Notes: generated by a model from the letters alone, not told the origin. A stretch of 64,000 nucleotides of DNA from Lachnospiraceae bacterium (GCA_022652545.1 JALCRM010000002.1:186001-250000), one strand, 5' to 3'. Shown: positions 19,977-31,401, numbered from the stretch's first letter. A program made the numbers and translations.

Positions 19977-21066
19977 GATCCTGGAAAGTCCCGGCGACCC
20001 GTATCTGCAGGAGGACCTGGAGAGGAATGTGACGGACGGTTCGCTCCCCGAAGCGGAACTTCGCGGGACGACGGTCATGGTGACCGGTGCCACCGGCCTC
20101 ATCGGCTCAGCACTTGTCAGGACGCTGGCCTGCATGAACCGTCTGAAAAACACGGACATCACGATCCTGGCCCTTGTGCGCAACGCGGAGAAAGCGGAAA
20201 AAATATACGGCGACCTGCTGATGCGCGGGGATATCAACCTCACGGTCTGTGATCTCCGGCGTTCGTTCGGAGCGGCCGTGGCAGAGAGCGTGAACCGCAT
20301 GGATTATGTCATCCACGGCGCTTCCGTCACGGCTTCGAAGACCATGGTCGAAAGACCCGTCGAAACGATCGCCACAGCGGTGGACGGCACGCGCAGTCTC
20401 CTGGAATACGCCAGGGAGAAGCAGGTGCGTTCCTTTGTGTACCTTTCTTCCATGGAAGTTTACGGGCAGTGCCCCGGCGAGGAGCGCGTGACGGAAGAGC
20501 GGATGGGCAGCCTGGATCCGGTCGCTGTCCGCTGCTGCTACCCGGAAAGCAAGAGGCTGTGCGAGAATCTGTGTGCCGCTTATACTTCGGAGTACAAGGT
20601 CCCCACGCGCATCGCAAGACTCGCGCAGACGTTCGGCGCCGGCGTGCTGGCAGGCGAGAACAGGGTATTTGCCCAGTTCGCCCGCAGCTATATGGAAGGC
20701 ACCGATATCGTGCTGCACACGGAAGGCCGATCAGAAGGCAATTACTGCTACCTGGCCGATACAGTGTCGGGCATCCTCACCATTCTCACGAAGGGAAAGG
20801 CCGGAGAAGCCTACAATGTCGCCAATGAAGAACTTCATACGACCATAGCGGGCATGGCGTCCTTTGTGGCGGACAAACTGGCCGGCGGCAGGATCCGCGT
20901 GATCAGGGACATCCCCGAAAACAATCCGTACGGATATGCCGCGGAGACAAAACTCAGGCTCTCCTCGGAAAAGCTCCGCGCTCTGGGCTGGAAACCGCGT
21001 TACGGCATGGAAGACTGCTATATGCGGATGATGGGCACAATGAGCAGCCGGACCGAGAGGCTGTGA
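19969..21066 (+). CDS. NAD-dependent epimerase/dehydratase
   Basis: VMVTGATGLIGSALVRTL; SSMEVYG; YPESKR. Confidence 0.9.
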   Translation: MSRILESPGDPYLQEDLERNVTDGSLPEAELRGTTVMVTGATGLIGSALVRTLACMNRLKNTDITILALVRNAEKAEKIYGDLLMRGDINLTVCDLRRSFGAAVAESVNRMDYVIHGASVTASKTMVERPVETIATAVDGTRSLLEYAREKQVRSFVYLSSMEVYGQCPGEERVTEERMGSLDPVAVRCCYPESKRLCENLCAAYTSEYKVPTRIARLAQTFGAGVLAGENRVFAQFARSYMEGTDIVLHTEGRSEGNYCYLADTVSGILTILTKGKAGEAYNVANEELHTTIAGMASFVADKLAGGRIRVIRDIPENNPYGYAAETKLRLSSEKLRALGWKPRYGMEDCYMRMMGTMSSRTERL

Positions 21067-21088
21067 GAAAAGCTCCGCGGCAGTATGT

Positions 21089-22039
21089 TTACTGTGCTGC
21101 TTTTTCCTGCAGCTTACGAAACTTCGGAGAGATCTTGGCGACTTCGCCGAAATCACTTTCAGCGGGAGTGTTCTGAATACCGGCGGCCATGTAATTGCGC
21201 AGTACGCCTACCAGTACGAAGGGGCGTACGAATACCGCATGCAGTACTGACCACAGGATCACGGCAAAGAGCAGGGCGAGGAACAGCTGTACGGCGAAGG
21301 GGCTGTTCAGGCTTTGTCCCGCATCGTTGCTGCTGTTTTGCGCCGCTTTCTGTACGGCACTGATCAATTCGGGAAAGCTTCCGAGAACCGCATAGAAGAG
21401 TGCGGTCAGCGCGCCGCCGATCACAGCAAAGGATGCGAGCCCCATTCCGAAGATCCTGCCGAGATTTTTCAGCAGCGCTTTCCAGTTTTTAAAAAAGAGA
21501 ACGGCACCCTGCAGGGTGCAGTGAAAGGCATTGGCCCCCTGATTGTAGAAGACCCAGCCGAGGCAGCAGTCGCACAGATAGGCCACGATCGTGTCGATCA
21601 CGCCAGTGATGATGCTGCCGATCGTGTTTCCCGCTTCGCCGCCGGCGGCGTTGGCGATCGAAGTGACCCCTCTCGATATTTCATGGAATATGCCGCTGAT
21701 GGCGCTGGTGACCACGTAGTAGACGGACACGGTCGTAAAACGCTCTTTGACAGCCTGTTTTCCGGCCTGCAGGACGTTGTCGGGCAGTGTGCCTGCTGTT
21801 ACGGCTCCGGTCATCATGGCGATCTGTCCGGCTTTGTAAAGATAGCTGACAAAGTGCAGTACGATGCCGAAAATGATGAGGCCGACAATCACACCTATCC
21901 CCAGTCCGACAAGCTTTTCACCGGCAAGCAGAAAACCCGCGGCCATGCAGCCCGCCAGGACGGCGATCTGCAGGAGGTCGATCCCCAGCCGCACCCATGA
22001 AAAAATGAAAGTCTTTTTGTACACTTCGAAATTTGTCAT
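21089..22039 (-). CDS. Uncharacterised multispanning membrane protein
   Basis: MTNFEVYKKTFIFSWVRLGIDLLQIAVLAGCMAAGFLL...; convergent with the upstream cluster. Confidence 0.75.
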   Translation of the reverse strand: MTNFEVYKKTFIFSWVRLGIDLLQIAVLAGCMAAGFLLAGEKLVGLGIGVIVGLIIFGIVLHFVSYLYKAGQIAMMTGAVTAGTLPDNVLQAGKQAVKERFTTVSVYYVVTSAISGIFHEISRGVTSIANAAGGEAGNTIGSIITGVIDTIVAYLCDCCLGWVFYNQGANAFHCTLQGAVLFFKNWKALLKNLGRIFGMGLASFAVIGGALTALFYAVLGSFPELISAVQKAAQNSSNDAGQSLNSPFAVQLFLALLFAVILWSVLHAVFVRPFVLVGVLRNYMAAGIQNTPAESDFGEVAKISPKFRKLQEKAAQ

Positions 22040-22252
22040 TTCTCCGTCCCCCTTTTGTATGATTCGACGATCACATACCGGTGACATATCTGATACTGTT
22101 TAATTATATCATCAAAAGGTGACACGCCATCCTGAAAAGGATTAGAATGAAGACAGCATTCTTGAGAAAACGGCAGGACGCTCCCGCGGCAGGCGGAAAA
22201 CCTTATGCGGAGCATGCACCAAATAAATCATTCGGCATACGGAGGTACGAAC

Positions 22253-24571
22253 ATGAAGTTTACGGAAGGTTACTGGCTTCGGAGTGAGAAAGTGAAAGCG
22301 TCCTATGCGGCGCAGGCTTTCACGGTGGAGAAGATCCCGCACGGGATGAGGATCACAGCGCCTGAAAGACCTATCCTTTCGCGTGCGGATGCACTTGACC
22401 AGACGGTGCTGCTCATTGATTTCGTGTCGGCAGGGCACAATGACATCGCGGTCACGGCCACGCACTATACGGCCTACGATGCCGGCGAACCGCGTTTTGA
22501 ACTGCACGAGGACCCGGATCCGGTCAAAATACATGTCACCGCGAAGGAAGCGGTCATGACGGCCGGCGACATCACGGTGCGCGTGGACAGAGAGCACTGG
22601 GGCTATCGCTTTGAGGCAGGCGGCCGTCTTCTGACTTCCAGCGGCGCCAGGAATCTCGGCTATATGCGCTGGGACGGATATCCGTCCACGATGATGCCGG
22701 CGGAGAACTACCTCACGCAGGACTATGAGCCTCACATGGTCAATGAACTTTCCCTCGCCCCGGGCGAGTGCGTATACGGCCTCGGCGAGCGTTTCACCTC
22801 TTTTGTGAAGAACGGCCAGGTCGTCGAGATGTGGAACGAAGACGGCGGCACGGCTTCGCAGATCTCCTACAAGAATATTCCTTTCTACATGACCAACAAC
22901 GGCTACGGCGTGTTCGTCGACCACAGCGGTCCGGTGTCCTTTGAGGTCGCAAGCGAGAAGGTCGAGTACGTCGGCTTCTCCGTAAAGGGCGAGCAGCTTC
23001 GCTACCATCTGTTTTACGGGAAGACACCTGCGGATATCCTGGAGGCTTACACGAACCTCACGGGCAGGCCGGCGCTGCCTCCGGAGTGGACGTTCGGGCT
23101 CTGGCTCTCCACCTGCTTCAAGCCGATGTACGATGAGAAGACCGTGACGGGCATGATCGACGGCATGCAGAAACGGCATATCCCGTTCCGTGTGTTCCAC
23201 TTTGACTGTTATTGGATGAAAGCTCTGCACTGGTGCGATTTTGAATGGGACGAGAAGCAGTTTTCCGATGTGGAAGGCATGCTGGCCCGCTACCATGCGA
23301 AGGGACTCAAGATCTGCGCCTGGATCAACCCCTATGTGGCGCAGAATACGAAGATGTTCGAGGAAGGGGTAAAACACGGCTATTTCCTGCTGCGTGACGA
23401 CGGCCTCGGCGTCAAGCAGGTGGACAACTGGCAGCCGGGCCTTGCGATCGTCGATTTCACGAATCCCGACGCGGTAAAGTGGTATCAGGGAAAACTGAAA
23501 AAGGTACTGGATGCCGGTGTGGACTGCTTCAAGACCGACTTCGGCGAAAGGATCCCGACGGACGTCAGCTACTTTGACGGAAGCGATCCGGAGACGATGC
23601 ACAACTATTACACGTTCCTTTACAACCGGACCGTTTTCGAACTGATCAAAAAGGTCAGGGGCGAAGGCGAAGCGGTGGTCTTCGCAAGGAGCGCGACGGC
23701 CGGTTCCCAGCAGTTCCCCGTCCACTGGGGCGGAGACTGTTTTGCCAGCTATCCTTCCATGGCGGAGACGCTGCGCGGCGGCCTGTCCTTTGCGATGTCC
23801 GGTTTCTCGTTCTGGAGCCACGATATCTCCGGCTTCGAGAGCACTGCCTCGCCGGATCTGTACAAGCGCTGGCTGGCATTCGGCATTTTCTCCACCCATT
23901 CCAGGCTGCACGGGTCGGATACCTACCGCGTGCCGTGGCTCTTCGACGAAGAGGCGTGCGAAGTCGCGCGCGTGTTCAGTTCCCTCAAGAATACGCTGAT
24001 GCCCTACATCTTCCGCCAGGCCGTGACGTCCCATGAGAAGGGCACGCCCGTGATGCGTCCCATGCCTTTCGTATATCCGGAAGATCCTGCGTGCAGTTAC
24101 CTGGACCAGCAGTACATGTTCGGCGACTCGCTCCTGGTTTCCCCGATCTTCAATGAGGAAGGCATCGGCAGATACTATCTGCCTGCCGGAAAATGGGAGA
24201 ACCTGTTTGACGGGAGCATCGAGGAAGGCGGCAGGTGGCACGAGGAACATTACGATTACCTGCACATGCCGGTATTTGTAAAACAGAATTCCCTGATCGC
24301 CGTCGGTGCCGAAGATTCCCGGCCGGACTACGATTATGTGAAAGGTGTGACGCTCCATTACTATCTGCCGGTGAGCGGGGAGAGCGCGGTCGCCGAGATC
24401 CCGGACAGCACGGGCCGGATCGTCTTCACGGCAAAGGCGCAGACGGACGAGAGCGGCAAGATCACGATCACGGTCTCCGACCCTGCAGCCAAGGCAAAAT
24501 ATGTGATCCACACGCAGGACGGCAAGACCATCAAAGGCGTGCTGAGCGCAAAGACAACGCACATTAAGTAA
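22253..24571 (+). CDS. yicI: Glycoside hydrolase family 31 alpha-xylosidase (YicI-like)
   Basis: MKFTEGYWLRSEKVKASYAAQAF; VDCFKTDFGERIPTDV catalytic region; WSHDISGFES. Confidence 0.94.
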   Translation: MKFTEGYWLRSEKVKASYAAQAFTVEKIPHGMRITAPERPILSRADALDQTVLLIDFVSAGHNDIAVTATHYTAYDAGEPRFELHEDPDPVKIHVTAKEAVMTAGDITVRVDREHWGYRFEAGGRLLTSSGARNLGYMRWDGYPSTMMPAENYLTQDYEPHMVNELSLAPGECVYGLGERFTSFVKNGQVVEMWNEDGGTASQISYKNIPFYMTNNGYGVFVDHSGPVSFEVASEKVEYVGFSVKGEQLRYHLFYGKTPADILEAYTNLTGRPALPPEWTFGLWLSTCFKPMYDEKTVTGMIDGMQKRHIPFRVFHFDCYWMKALHWCDFEWDEKQFSDVEGMLARYHAKGLKICAWINPYVAQNTKMFEEGVKHGYFLLRDDGLGVKQVDNWQPGLAIVDFTNPDAVKWYQGKLKKVLDAGVDCFKTDFGERIPTDVSYFDGSDPETMHNYYTFLYNRTVFELIKKVRGEGEAVVFARSATAGSQQFPVHWGGDCFASYPSMAETLRGGLSFAMSGFSFWSHDISGFESTASPDLYKRWLAFGIFSTHSRLHGSDTYRVPWLFDEEACEVARVFSSLKNTLMPYIFRQAVTSHEKGTPVMRPMPFVYPEDPACSYLDQQYMFGDSLLVSPIFNEEGIGRYYLPAGKWENLFDGSIEEGGRWHEEHYDYLHMPVFVKQNSLIAVGAEDSRPDYDYVKGVTLHYYLPVSGESAVAEIPDSTGRIVFTAKAQTDESGKITITVSDPAAKAKYVIHTQDGKTIKGVLSAKTTHIK

Positions 24572-24587
24572 AACGGAGGGCACGATT

Positions 24588-25229
24588 ATGCAGGGCTATG
24601 TGAAGATCAACAGCAAAGAGGCACCGGAAGTTTTTATGAAGGTCATCCCGGGACATTTTGTGACGCCGAACTCCCACATCAATTATTACATCGACATGAC
24701 GACGATGAAGTCGCGTTTGTCGGAGGCGCAGAATGCCGCAAAGGCACTTGCGAAGGCGTATGTTTCTTCCACGATCATCGATTCGATCGTATGCATGGAC
24801 GGCTGCGAAGTGATCGGCGCTTTCCTCGCGGACGAACTGACGCGGGACGGCATCCTTACGATCAACCAGCACAAGACGATCTATGTGGTCACACCGGAGT
24901 ACGATCTGGCGGGCAACATGATCTTCCGTGAAAACATGCAGATGATGGTGCGTGACAAGCATGTGCTCCTGCTCCTGGCTTCGACGACGACCGGCAAAAC
25001 GATCAACCGTGCGGCGGAGTGCATCAACTATTACGGCGGCCGTGTGAGCGGTATTTCGGCGATCTTTTCCGCGGCCAGGGCGATCGGAGGCATGGAGATC
25101 CATTCGCTGTTCTCGCCCGCGGATCTGCCTGATTACAAGAATTACCCGCCGGACCGCTGCGACCTTTGCAAAGGCGGCGTACCTGTGGATGCGATCTGCA
25201 ACGGCTTCGGTTTTTCCAGGGTCAACTGA
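24588..25229 (+). CDS. Phosphoribosyltransferase-fold protein (orotate PRTase-like)
   Basis: DGCEVIGAFLADEL ... VLLLLASTTTGKTINRAAECINYYGGRVSGISAIFS; PRPP-loop-like region degenerate. Confidence 0.6.
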   Translation: MQGYVKINSKEAPEVFMKVIPGHFVTPNSHINYYIDMTTMKSRLSEAQNAAKALAKAYVSSTIIDSIVCMDGCEVIGAFLADELTRDGILTINQHKTIYVVTPEYDLAGNMIFRENMQMMVRDKHVLLLLASTTTGKTINRAAECINYYGGRVSGISAIFSAARAIGGMEIHSLFSPADLPDYKNYPPDRCDLCKGGVPVDAICNGFGFSRVN

Positions 25230-25256
25230 GGACGCGGGTCGACTGACCGGCGGCAG

Positions 25257-25285
25257 TTGTACGGAGCAGGTAATTTGTGTTATCA
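25257..25285 (+). promoter_or_regulatory. Candidate promoter TTGTAC-17-TTATCA upstream of ptb
   Basis: Hexamers with 17-nt spacer between the PRTase gene and a terminator hairpin. Confidence 0.35.
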
Positions 25286-25323
25286 TTCTTTGCGGTGTCG
25301 ATCAGGGACGGCAGAGGAAAGGA

Positions 25324-25358
25324 ACGGATCCGGTCACAGCCTGGCCGGATCCGTTTTT
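25324..25358 (+). terminator. Intrinsic terminator (possible attenuator) before ptb
   Basis: Perfect stem ACGGATCCGG / CCGGATCCGT followed by TTTTT. Confidence 0.8.
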
Positions 25359-25454
25359 GGTAATCCGATTTTTAATTGCGGAACAGGTTTACTTTGCGGG
25401 CGCGGACGACACCGGACGTCTGCTGTTTTGCATTTATGGAGGTAAGTAGTATTT

Positions 25455-26384
25455 ATGAGTGCATCATTTGAAGAGTTACTGAAGCAGGTAAAGCTGTGTC
25501 CGAAGAAGATCCTGTCCGTGGCGGTGGCCCAGGACACGCGTGTTCTGGAGGCCGTTTCCGACGCGCAGAACAAAGGGATCGCGGATCCCATACTCGTAGG
25601 TGACGAGGAGAAGATACGCGACATCGCGGCAGGCATAGGCGTGGATGTCAGCAACATGCAGATCATCGATATCGTCAACGAGGAAGAGGCGGCAAAAAGA
25701 GCCGTCAAGCTCGTACATGACGGGGATGCCGACATGTATATGAAAGGCGAGCTGCCGTCAAAGACCTTCCTGCGCAGCGTTCTGGACAAGGAAGTGGGAC
25801 TGCGCACCGGCTCCACTCTTTCGCACGTATGCGTTTTCGAGATCCCGGGCATCAACCGCCTGCTGTTTCTTACGGATGTGGCTTTCCTGCCTTATCCCAC
25901 GCTGGAACAGAAGGAACAGATCATCAATTACACCGTACAGGTGGCCCGCGCCTGCGGCGTGCAGCTGCCGAAGGTAGCCCCGCTCGCGGCGGTCGAAGTG
26001 GTAAATGAAAAAATGCCGGTCACGGTAGAGGCTGCACAGCTGACGCAGTGGAACCTCGAAGGCCGCATAAAGGACTGCATCGTGGACGGCCCGCTTTCCA
26101 TGGACCTCGCCATCGACCCGACGGCCGCGGAACACAAGGAAGGCGCCGCAGAGCGCAGGATCGTCGGTGACGCCGACATTCTCCTGTTCCCCGACATCCA
26201 CGCCGGCAACCTTGTCTATAAGGTCATCGTGCGTTTCACAAAGTGCAAGAACGGCTGTATCCTGATGGGCACCAAGGCACCCGTCGTGCTGACCTCCCGG
26301 TCGGATACGAAAGAGACGAAGGTCAATTCGATCGCCCTGGCTGCCGTCGTGGCAGAGCACCTGAAAAAACAGCAGGAGGTATAG
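25455..26384 (+). CDS. ptb: Phosphate butyryltransferase
   Basis: PTA/PTB family sequence directly followed by butyrate kinase. Confidence 0.9.
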   Translation: MSASFEELLKQVKLCPKKILSVAVAQDTRVLEAVSDAQNKGIADPILVGDEEKIRDIAAGIGVDVSNMQIIDIVNEEEAAKRAVKLVHDGDADMYMKGELPSKTFLRSVLDKEVGLRTGSTLSHVCVFEIPGINRLLFLTDVAFLPYPTLEQKEQIINYTVQVARACGVQLPKVAPLAAVEVVNEKMPVTVEAAQLTQWNLEGRIKDCIVDGPLSMDLAIDPTAAEHKEGAAERRIVGDADILLFPDIHAGNLVYKVIVRFTKCKNGCILMGTKAPVVLTSRSDTKETKVNSIALAAVVAEHLKKQQEV

Positions 26385-26385
26385 C

Positions 26386-27453
26386 ATGTCCATCAGAAGC
26401 CTCATCATCAATCCCGGTTCCACATCCACCAAGATCGGCGTGTTCGACGACGAGACTCTCGTCTTCGACAGCACGCTGCGCCACACGACGGAAGAGATCG
26501 CGCAGTTCCCGAATATCGTGGCGCAGAAGTCGTTCCGCAAAGACATCATCCTGAATGCGCTGAAAGAGAAGAACATCGATCTGCAGAGTCTCGACGTGGT
26601 CGTGGGACGCGGCGGCCTGCTCAAGCCCATAGAGGGCGGGACCTACGCGGTGACGGATGCCCTGCGCGCAGACCTGGAGACAGGCGTTCAGGGGCAGCAC
26701 GCGAGCAACCTCGGCGGGCTCCTTGCACGCGAGATCGGTGATTCGATCGGCGTGCCGTCCTATATCGTGGATCCGGTGGTCGTGGATGAACTCATTCCCG
26801 TTGCCCGCCTCTCCGGTGTGCCGGAGATCTCCCGCGTTTCGATCTTCCATGCGCTGAACCAGAAGGCAGTGGCGCGCAGATACGCGAAGGAACAGGGCAA
26901 ACGGTATGAAGATCTGAATCTGATCGTCGTCCACATGGGCGGCGGCTGCTCTGTCGGCGCACACCGCAACGGCCGTGTGATCGATGTTTTCAACGCGCTG
27001 GACGGCGACGGTGCATTTTCTCCCGAACGCGCGGGAGGCGTGCCTTCGGGCGCCCTCATCAAACTCTGCTTTGAAAGCGGGCTCACGGAGAAGGAAGTGT
27101 ACCGGAAGTTCGTCGGCAACGGCGGCTTCAATGCCTACCTGCATACGAACGATGCCAGGGACGTGGACAAGATGGTCGATGCAGGGGACGAAAAGGCAAA
27201 ACTTGTGCGCGATGCTTTCATTTTCCAGATCTGCAAGAACATCGGCGCAGAGGCGACCGTACTGAAGGGGAAGGTCGACCAGATCATCCTGACAGGCGGC
27301 ATCGCATATGACAAGGCAGTGACTTCCGCGATCTGCGAGAGTGTTTCCTTTATTGCACCGGTCACACTGTATCCCGGCGAAGACGAACTGCTGGCGCTCT
27401 GCCAGGGCGCGCTGCGCGTCATGAGGGGCGAAGAAAAGGCAGGGGAATACTGA
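26386..27453 (+). CDS. buk: Butyrate kinase
   Basis: [18 protein letters not shown] ... [19 protein letters not shown] ... [32 protein letters not shown]. Confidence 0.95.
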   Translation: MSIRSLIINPGSTSTKIGVFDDETLVFDSTLRHTTEEIAQFPNIVAQKSFRKDIILNALKEKNIDLQSLDVVVGRGGLLKPIEGGTYAVTDALRADLETGVQGQHASNLGGLLAREIGDSIGVPSYIVDPVVVDELIPVARLSGVPEISRVSIFHALNQKAVARRYAKEQGKRYEDLNLIVVHMGGGCSVGAHRNGRVIDVFNALDGDGAFSPERAGGVPSGALIKLCFESGLTEKEVYRKFVGNGGFNAYLHTNDARDVDKMVDAGDEKAKLVRDAFIFQICKNIGAEATVLKGKVDQIILTGGIAYDKAVTSAICESVSFIAPVTLYPGEDELLALCQGALRVMRGEEKAGEY

Positions 27454-27543
27454 CGGATCCGGGAAGGAAGCATCAGCCGCAGTGAAGGCCTGCCGCGGCA
27501 TACACCGGCACCTGCATGGAAAGGACAAGAGGAAACCACAGAG

Positions 27544-30120
27544 ATGTCAAATATCATACTCGATAAGATCATAGGCTCGCACAGCCAGCGGGAACTCAAG
27601 CGCATTCAGCCACTGGTCAGCAGGATCGAATCCCTGCACGATGCGATGGGCGCGCTTTCCGACGAGGAACTTGCAGGCAAGACGGTGGAGTTCCGCAAAC
27701 GCCTTGCCGACGGGGAGACGCTGGACGACCTGCTGCCGGAGGCCTACGCCGCCGTGCGGGAGGGCGCAAAACGCGCACTCGGTATGGAACCTTTCCGTGT
27801 ACAGCTGATCGGCGGCATCATTCTCCACCAGGGCCGCATCGCTGAAATGAAGACAGGCGAAGGCAAGACTCTCGTGGCTACCCTCCCCTGCTACCTGAAT
27901 GCCCTGGAAGGCAAGGGCGTCCACGTCGTCACAGTCAACGATTATCTGGCAAAACGTGACTCGGAGTGGATGGGACAGGTCTACCGCTTCATGAGGCTCA
28001 CGGTCGGCGTCGTACTCAACAGCATGACGAGCGACGAGCGCCGGGAAGCCTATAAATGCGACATCACCTATATCACCAACAACGAGCTGGGTTTTGACTA
28101 TCTGCGTGACAACATGGCCATCTACAAGGAACAGCTCGTGCTGCGCGACCTCAACTACGCCATCATCGACGAGGTCGACTCCATCCTCATCGATGAAGCC
28201 CGCACCCCCCTCATCATTTCCGGACAGAGCGGGAAGTCCACCAAGATCTACGAAGCCTGCGACATTCTGGCAAAACAGATGACCAGGGGCGAAGACCAGG
28301 GCGAATATTCGAAGATGGATGCCATCATGGGCATCGAGCAGGAAGAGACCGGCGATTTCATCGTCAACGAGAAGGACAAGCTGGTCAACCTCACTGCACA
28401 GGGCGTGGACAAGGTCGAGAAGTTCTTCCACCTGGAAAACCTTGCGGACCCGGACAACATTGAGATCCAGCACTGCATGGAACTGGCGCTGCGCGCGAAC
28501 AGCCTCATGCAGCGTGACCACGACTATATCGTCAAGGACGACCAGGTGCTCATCGTCGATGAGTTCACCGGCCGTGTCATGCCCGGCAGGCGTTATTCCG
28601 ACGGCCTGCACCAGGCGATCGAAGCCAAGGAACACGTCAAGGTAAAACAGGAATCCAAAACGCTCGCGACCATCACGTTCCAGAACTTCTTCAACAAGTA
28701 TGCGAAGAAGGCCGGCATGACGGGCACGGCCCTGACGGAGGCAAGGGAGTTCGAGGAGATCTACGGCATGGACGTCGTGGAGATCCCGACAAACAAGCCG
28801 GTCATCCGTGTGGACCACCAGGATGCCGTGTACAAGACCAAGAAGGAAAAGCTGCACGCCGTCGTGGAGGAAGTGAAGGCCTGCCATGAGAAGGGGCAGC
28901 CTATCCTGGTCGGCACCATCACGATCGAGGCGTCGGAGGAACTCTCCGCACTGCTGAAGAAGGAAGGCATACAGCACAATGTCCTGAATGCCAAGTTCCA
29001 CGAGCTGGAAGCGCAGATCGTCGCACAGGCAGGTCAGCACGGCGCAGTCACGATCGCGACGAACATGGCCGGCCGTGGTACCGATATCAAACTGGATGAG
29101 GAAGCCAGGGCAGCAGGCGGGCTTTTCATCGTCGGCACGGAGCGCCATGAGGCGCGCCGTATCGACAACCAGCTGCGCGGCCGTTCCGGACGGCAGGGCG
29201 ATCCCGGCGAATCCAGGTTCTATATTTCCCTGGAGGACGACCTGATGCGCCTGTTCGGTTCCGAGCGTATGATCGGCATTTTCAACGCGCTGGGCATCCC
29301 GGAAGGGCAGGAGATCCACCACAAGGCTCTGACCAAGGCGATCGAATCCGCACAGAAGAAGATCGAGATCAACAACTTCGGCATCCGCAAGAACCTGCTC
29401 GACTACGACCAGGTCATGAACGAGCAGCGTGAGATCATTTACAAGGAACGCCGCAGGGTACTGAACGGGGACAGCATGCGGGAGACCATCTACAAGATGA
29501 TCACCGACATCACCGAGAGCGCGGTGGAGACCAGCCTGGGCGAAGACAGCGATCCGGCTGGCTGGGATCTCAAGGAACTGAATGAACTTCTGCTGCCGGT
29601 CATCCCGATCCAGCCGGTAACGCTGGATCGCATTGCCGAGAAGACGCGCAAGGGCGTACAGCAGCAGCTCAAGGAAGAGGCCGTGAAGCTGTATGAGGCC
29701 AAGGAAGCGGAGTTCCCCGAGGCGGAGGCGATCCGTGAACTGGAACGCGTCGTCCTGCTCAGGGTGGTCGATGAAAAGTGGATGAACCACATCGACGACA
29801 TGGATCAGCTGCGCCAGGGCATCGGCGTACAGGCCTATGCGCAGAGAGATCCTCTGGTCGAATACAAGATCGCCGGGTACGACATGTTCAATGAGATGTC
29901 CTCCAACATTCAGGAGGAGACCATCCGCGTGCTGATGCATGTCCGCGTCGAGCAGAAGGTGGAACGTGAACAGGTGGCCAAGGTCACCGGCACCAACAAG
30001 GACGACTCCGAACCCAGGCAGCCGGTCAAGCGCATGCAGAAGAAGATCTATCCCAACGATCCCTGCCCGTGCGGCAGCGGAAAGAAATACAAGAACTGCC
30101 ATGGAAAAGGCATAGTATAG
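27544..30120 (+). CDS. secA: Protein translocase subunit SecA (with C-terminal SEC-C zinc motif)
   Basis: [36 protein letters not shown]-term [21 protein letters not shown]. Confidence 0.98.
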   Translation: MSNIILDKIIGSHSQRELKRIQPLVSRIESLHDAMGALSDEELAGKTVEFRKRLADGETLDDLLPEAYAAVREGAKRALGMEPFRVQLIGGIILHQGRIAEMKTGEGKTLVATLPCYLNALEGKGVHVVTVNDYLAKRDSEWMGQVYRFMRLTVGVVLNSMTSDERREAYKCDITYITNNELGFDYLRDNMAIYKEQLVLRDLNYAIIDEVDSILIDEARTPLIISGQSGKSTKIYEACDILAKQMTRGEDQGEYSKMDAIMGIEQEETGDFIVNEKDKLVNLTAQGVDKVEKFFHLENLADPDNIEIQHCMELALRANSLMQRDHDYIVKDDQVLIVDEFTGRVMPGRRYSDGLHQAIEAKEHVKVKQESKTLATITFQNFFNKYAKKAGMTGTALTEAREFEEIYGMDVVEIPTNKPVIRVDHQDAVYKTKKEKLHAVVEEVKACHEKGQPILVGTITIEASEELSALLKKEGIQHNVLNAKFHELEAQIVAQAGQHGAVTIATNMAGRGTDIKLDEEARAAGGLFIVGTERHEARRIDNQLRGRSGRQGDPGESRFYISLEDDLMRLFGSERMIGIFNALGIPEGQEIHHKALTKAIESAQKKIEINNFGIRKNLLDYDQVMNEQREIIYKERRRVLNGDSMRETIYKMITDITESAVETSLGEDSDPAGWDLKELNELLLPVIPIQPVTLDRIAEKTRKGVQQQLKEEAVKLYEAKEAEFPEAEAIRELERVVLLRVVDEKWMNHIDDMDQLRQGIGVQAYAQRDPLVEYKIAGYDMFNEMSSNIQEETIRVLMHVRVEQKVEREQVAKVTGTNKDDSEPRQPVKRMQKKIYPNDPCPCGSGKKYKNCHGKGIV

Positions 30121-30163
30121 GCACAGCGGACAGACAGCAACAGAACCGAGAGGTACGGTACCG

Positions 30164-31285
30164 ATGGTAGAACTCGATACGATGAAAATTGAACTGCAGC
30201 AGTATGAAGCGCCGCTGGAGGAACTGAGGGACTCCCTCGACCTGGACCACAAGCGGCAGCAGATCGAGGAGCTTTCCAGAGAGTCGGAAGCACCCGATTT
30301 CTGGACCGATCCCGACAGGGCGAATGCCAGGATGAAACAGCTCAAGGACCTGCAGAAAGCGGTCCAGGATGCAGACGGACTCAAAACACAGTACGCGGAT
30401 ATTCTCGACCTGATCCAGATGGGCAACGAGGACGACGATCACGGTATCATTCCCGATGTGCGCACGGAGCTGGACAGCTTTGAGGAAAAACTGGAGACGA
30501 TGCGTCTGTCTACGCTCCTTACCGGGGAGTATGACCACTGCAACGCGATCGTTTCGCTGAATGCGGGCGCCGGCGGCACGGAGAGCTGCGACTGGTGCCA
30601 GATGCTTTTCCGTATGTACTCGAAATGGGCGGACCGGCACGGCTTCACGGTCGATACGCTGAACATGGTCGACGGCGATGAGGCCGGCATCAAGAATGTG
30701 GATTTCCAGATCAACGGCACGAATGCGTACGGCTATCTCAAGTCGGAGCGCGGCGTGCACCGCCTCGTGCGCATGTCTCCGTTCAATGCGCAGGGCAAAC
30801 GGCAGACTTCCTTTGTATCGTGCGAGGTGATGCCTGATATCGACAAGAGCGTGGACATTGAGATCAAGCCGGACGATATAAGGATCGATACCTACCGGAG
30901 CAGCGGCGCCGGCGGACAGCACATCAACAAGACCTCGTCCGCGATCCGTATCACGCACTTTCCCACAGGGATCGTGGTCACCTGCCAGAATGAGCGTTCA
31001 CAGTTCCAGAACAAGGACAAGGCTTTCGAGATCCTGCGCGCAAGGCTGTTTATCAGGCGGCAGGAAGAGGAAGAGGAAAAGCTGGCAAAGATCCGCGGCG
31101 AAGTCAAGGACAACGCCTGGGGCAGCCAGATCCGCTCCTACGTCCTGCAGCCCTACCAGATGGTCAAGGACACAAGGACCGAGGAGGAGACGGCAAATGC
31201 ACAGGGCGTGCTCGACGGGGATATAGACCGTTTCATCAACGCCTACCTGAAGATGCAGGCGAACAGGGCAAAGGCACAGGCCTGA
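30164..31285 (+). CDS. prfB: Peptide chain release factor 2, continuous frame (no programmed frameshift)
   Basis: RSSGAGGQHINKTSSAIRITHFPTGIVV; N-term LRDSLDLDHKRQQIEEL uninterrupted. Confidence 0.95.
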   Translation: MVELDTMKIELQQYEAPLEELRDSLDLDHKRQQIEELSRESEAPDFWTDPDRANARMKQLKDLQKAVQDADGLKTQYADILDLIQMGNEDDDHGIIPDVRTELDSFEEKLETMRLSTLLTGEYDHCNAIVSLNAGAGGTESCDWCQMLFRMYSKWADRHGFTVDTLNMVDGDEAGIKNVDFQINGTNAYGYLKSERGVHRLVRMSPFNAQGKRQTSFVSCEVMPDIDKSVDIEIKPDDIRIDTYRSSGAGGQHINKTSSAIRITHFPTGIVVTCQNERSQFQNKDKAFEILRARLFIRRQEEEEEKLAKIRGEVKDNAWGSQIRSYVLQPYQMVKDTRTEEETANAQGVLDGDIDRFINAYLKMQANRAKAQA

Positions 31286-31298
31286 CTGCAGACATGGC

Positions 31299-31326
31299 GG
31301 GAACCGGAGAGATCCGGTTCCCTTTT
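31299..31326 (+). terminator. Intrinsic terminator after prfB
   Basis: Perfect 10-bp stem GGGAACCGGA-GAGA-TCCGGTTCCC then TTTT. Confidence 0.85.
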
Positions 31327-31372
31327 CCGTCCGGCAGCAACAGCGGCATGAAGTGTTGCCGATGTTCGTTTC

Positions 31373-31401
31373 GGAGGATCTGAAGATCCTCCTCATGGAG
31401 G
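31373..31401 (+). promoter_or_regulatory. SD-proximal hairpin element, copy A
   Basis: GGAGGATC-TGAA-GATCCTCC-TCAT-GGAGG, 5 nt before ATG 31407. Confidence 0.7.

Noticed and set aside
30030-30115. SEC-C DNA similarity between secA 3' end and the 49184 gene as a recombination repeat
   Set aside because: The shared stretch encodes the conserved [15 protein letters not shown] zinc motif; protein-level conservation explains it.
27547-30426. 959-aa antisense ORF opposite secA (also 813 aa opposite yicI at 22142-24583, 692 aa at 18222-20300, 647 aa at 38753-40696)
   Set aside because: Shadow ORFs produced by codon bias; opposite strands carry unmistakable conserved genes and the antisense translations show no recognisable motifs.
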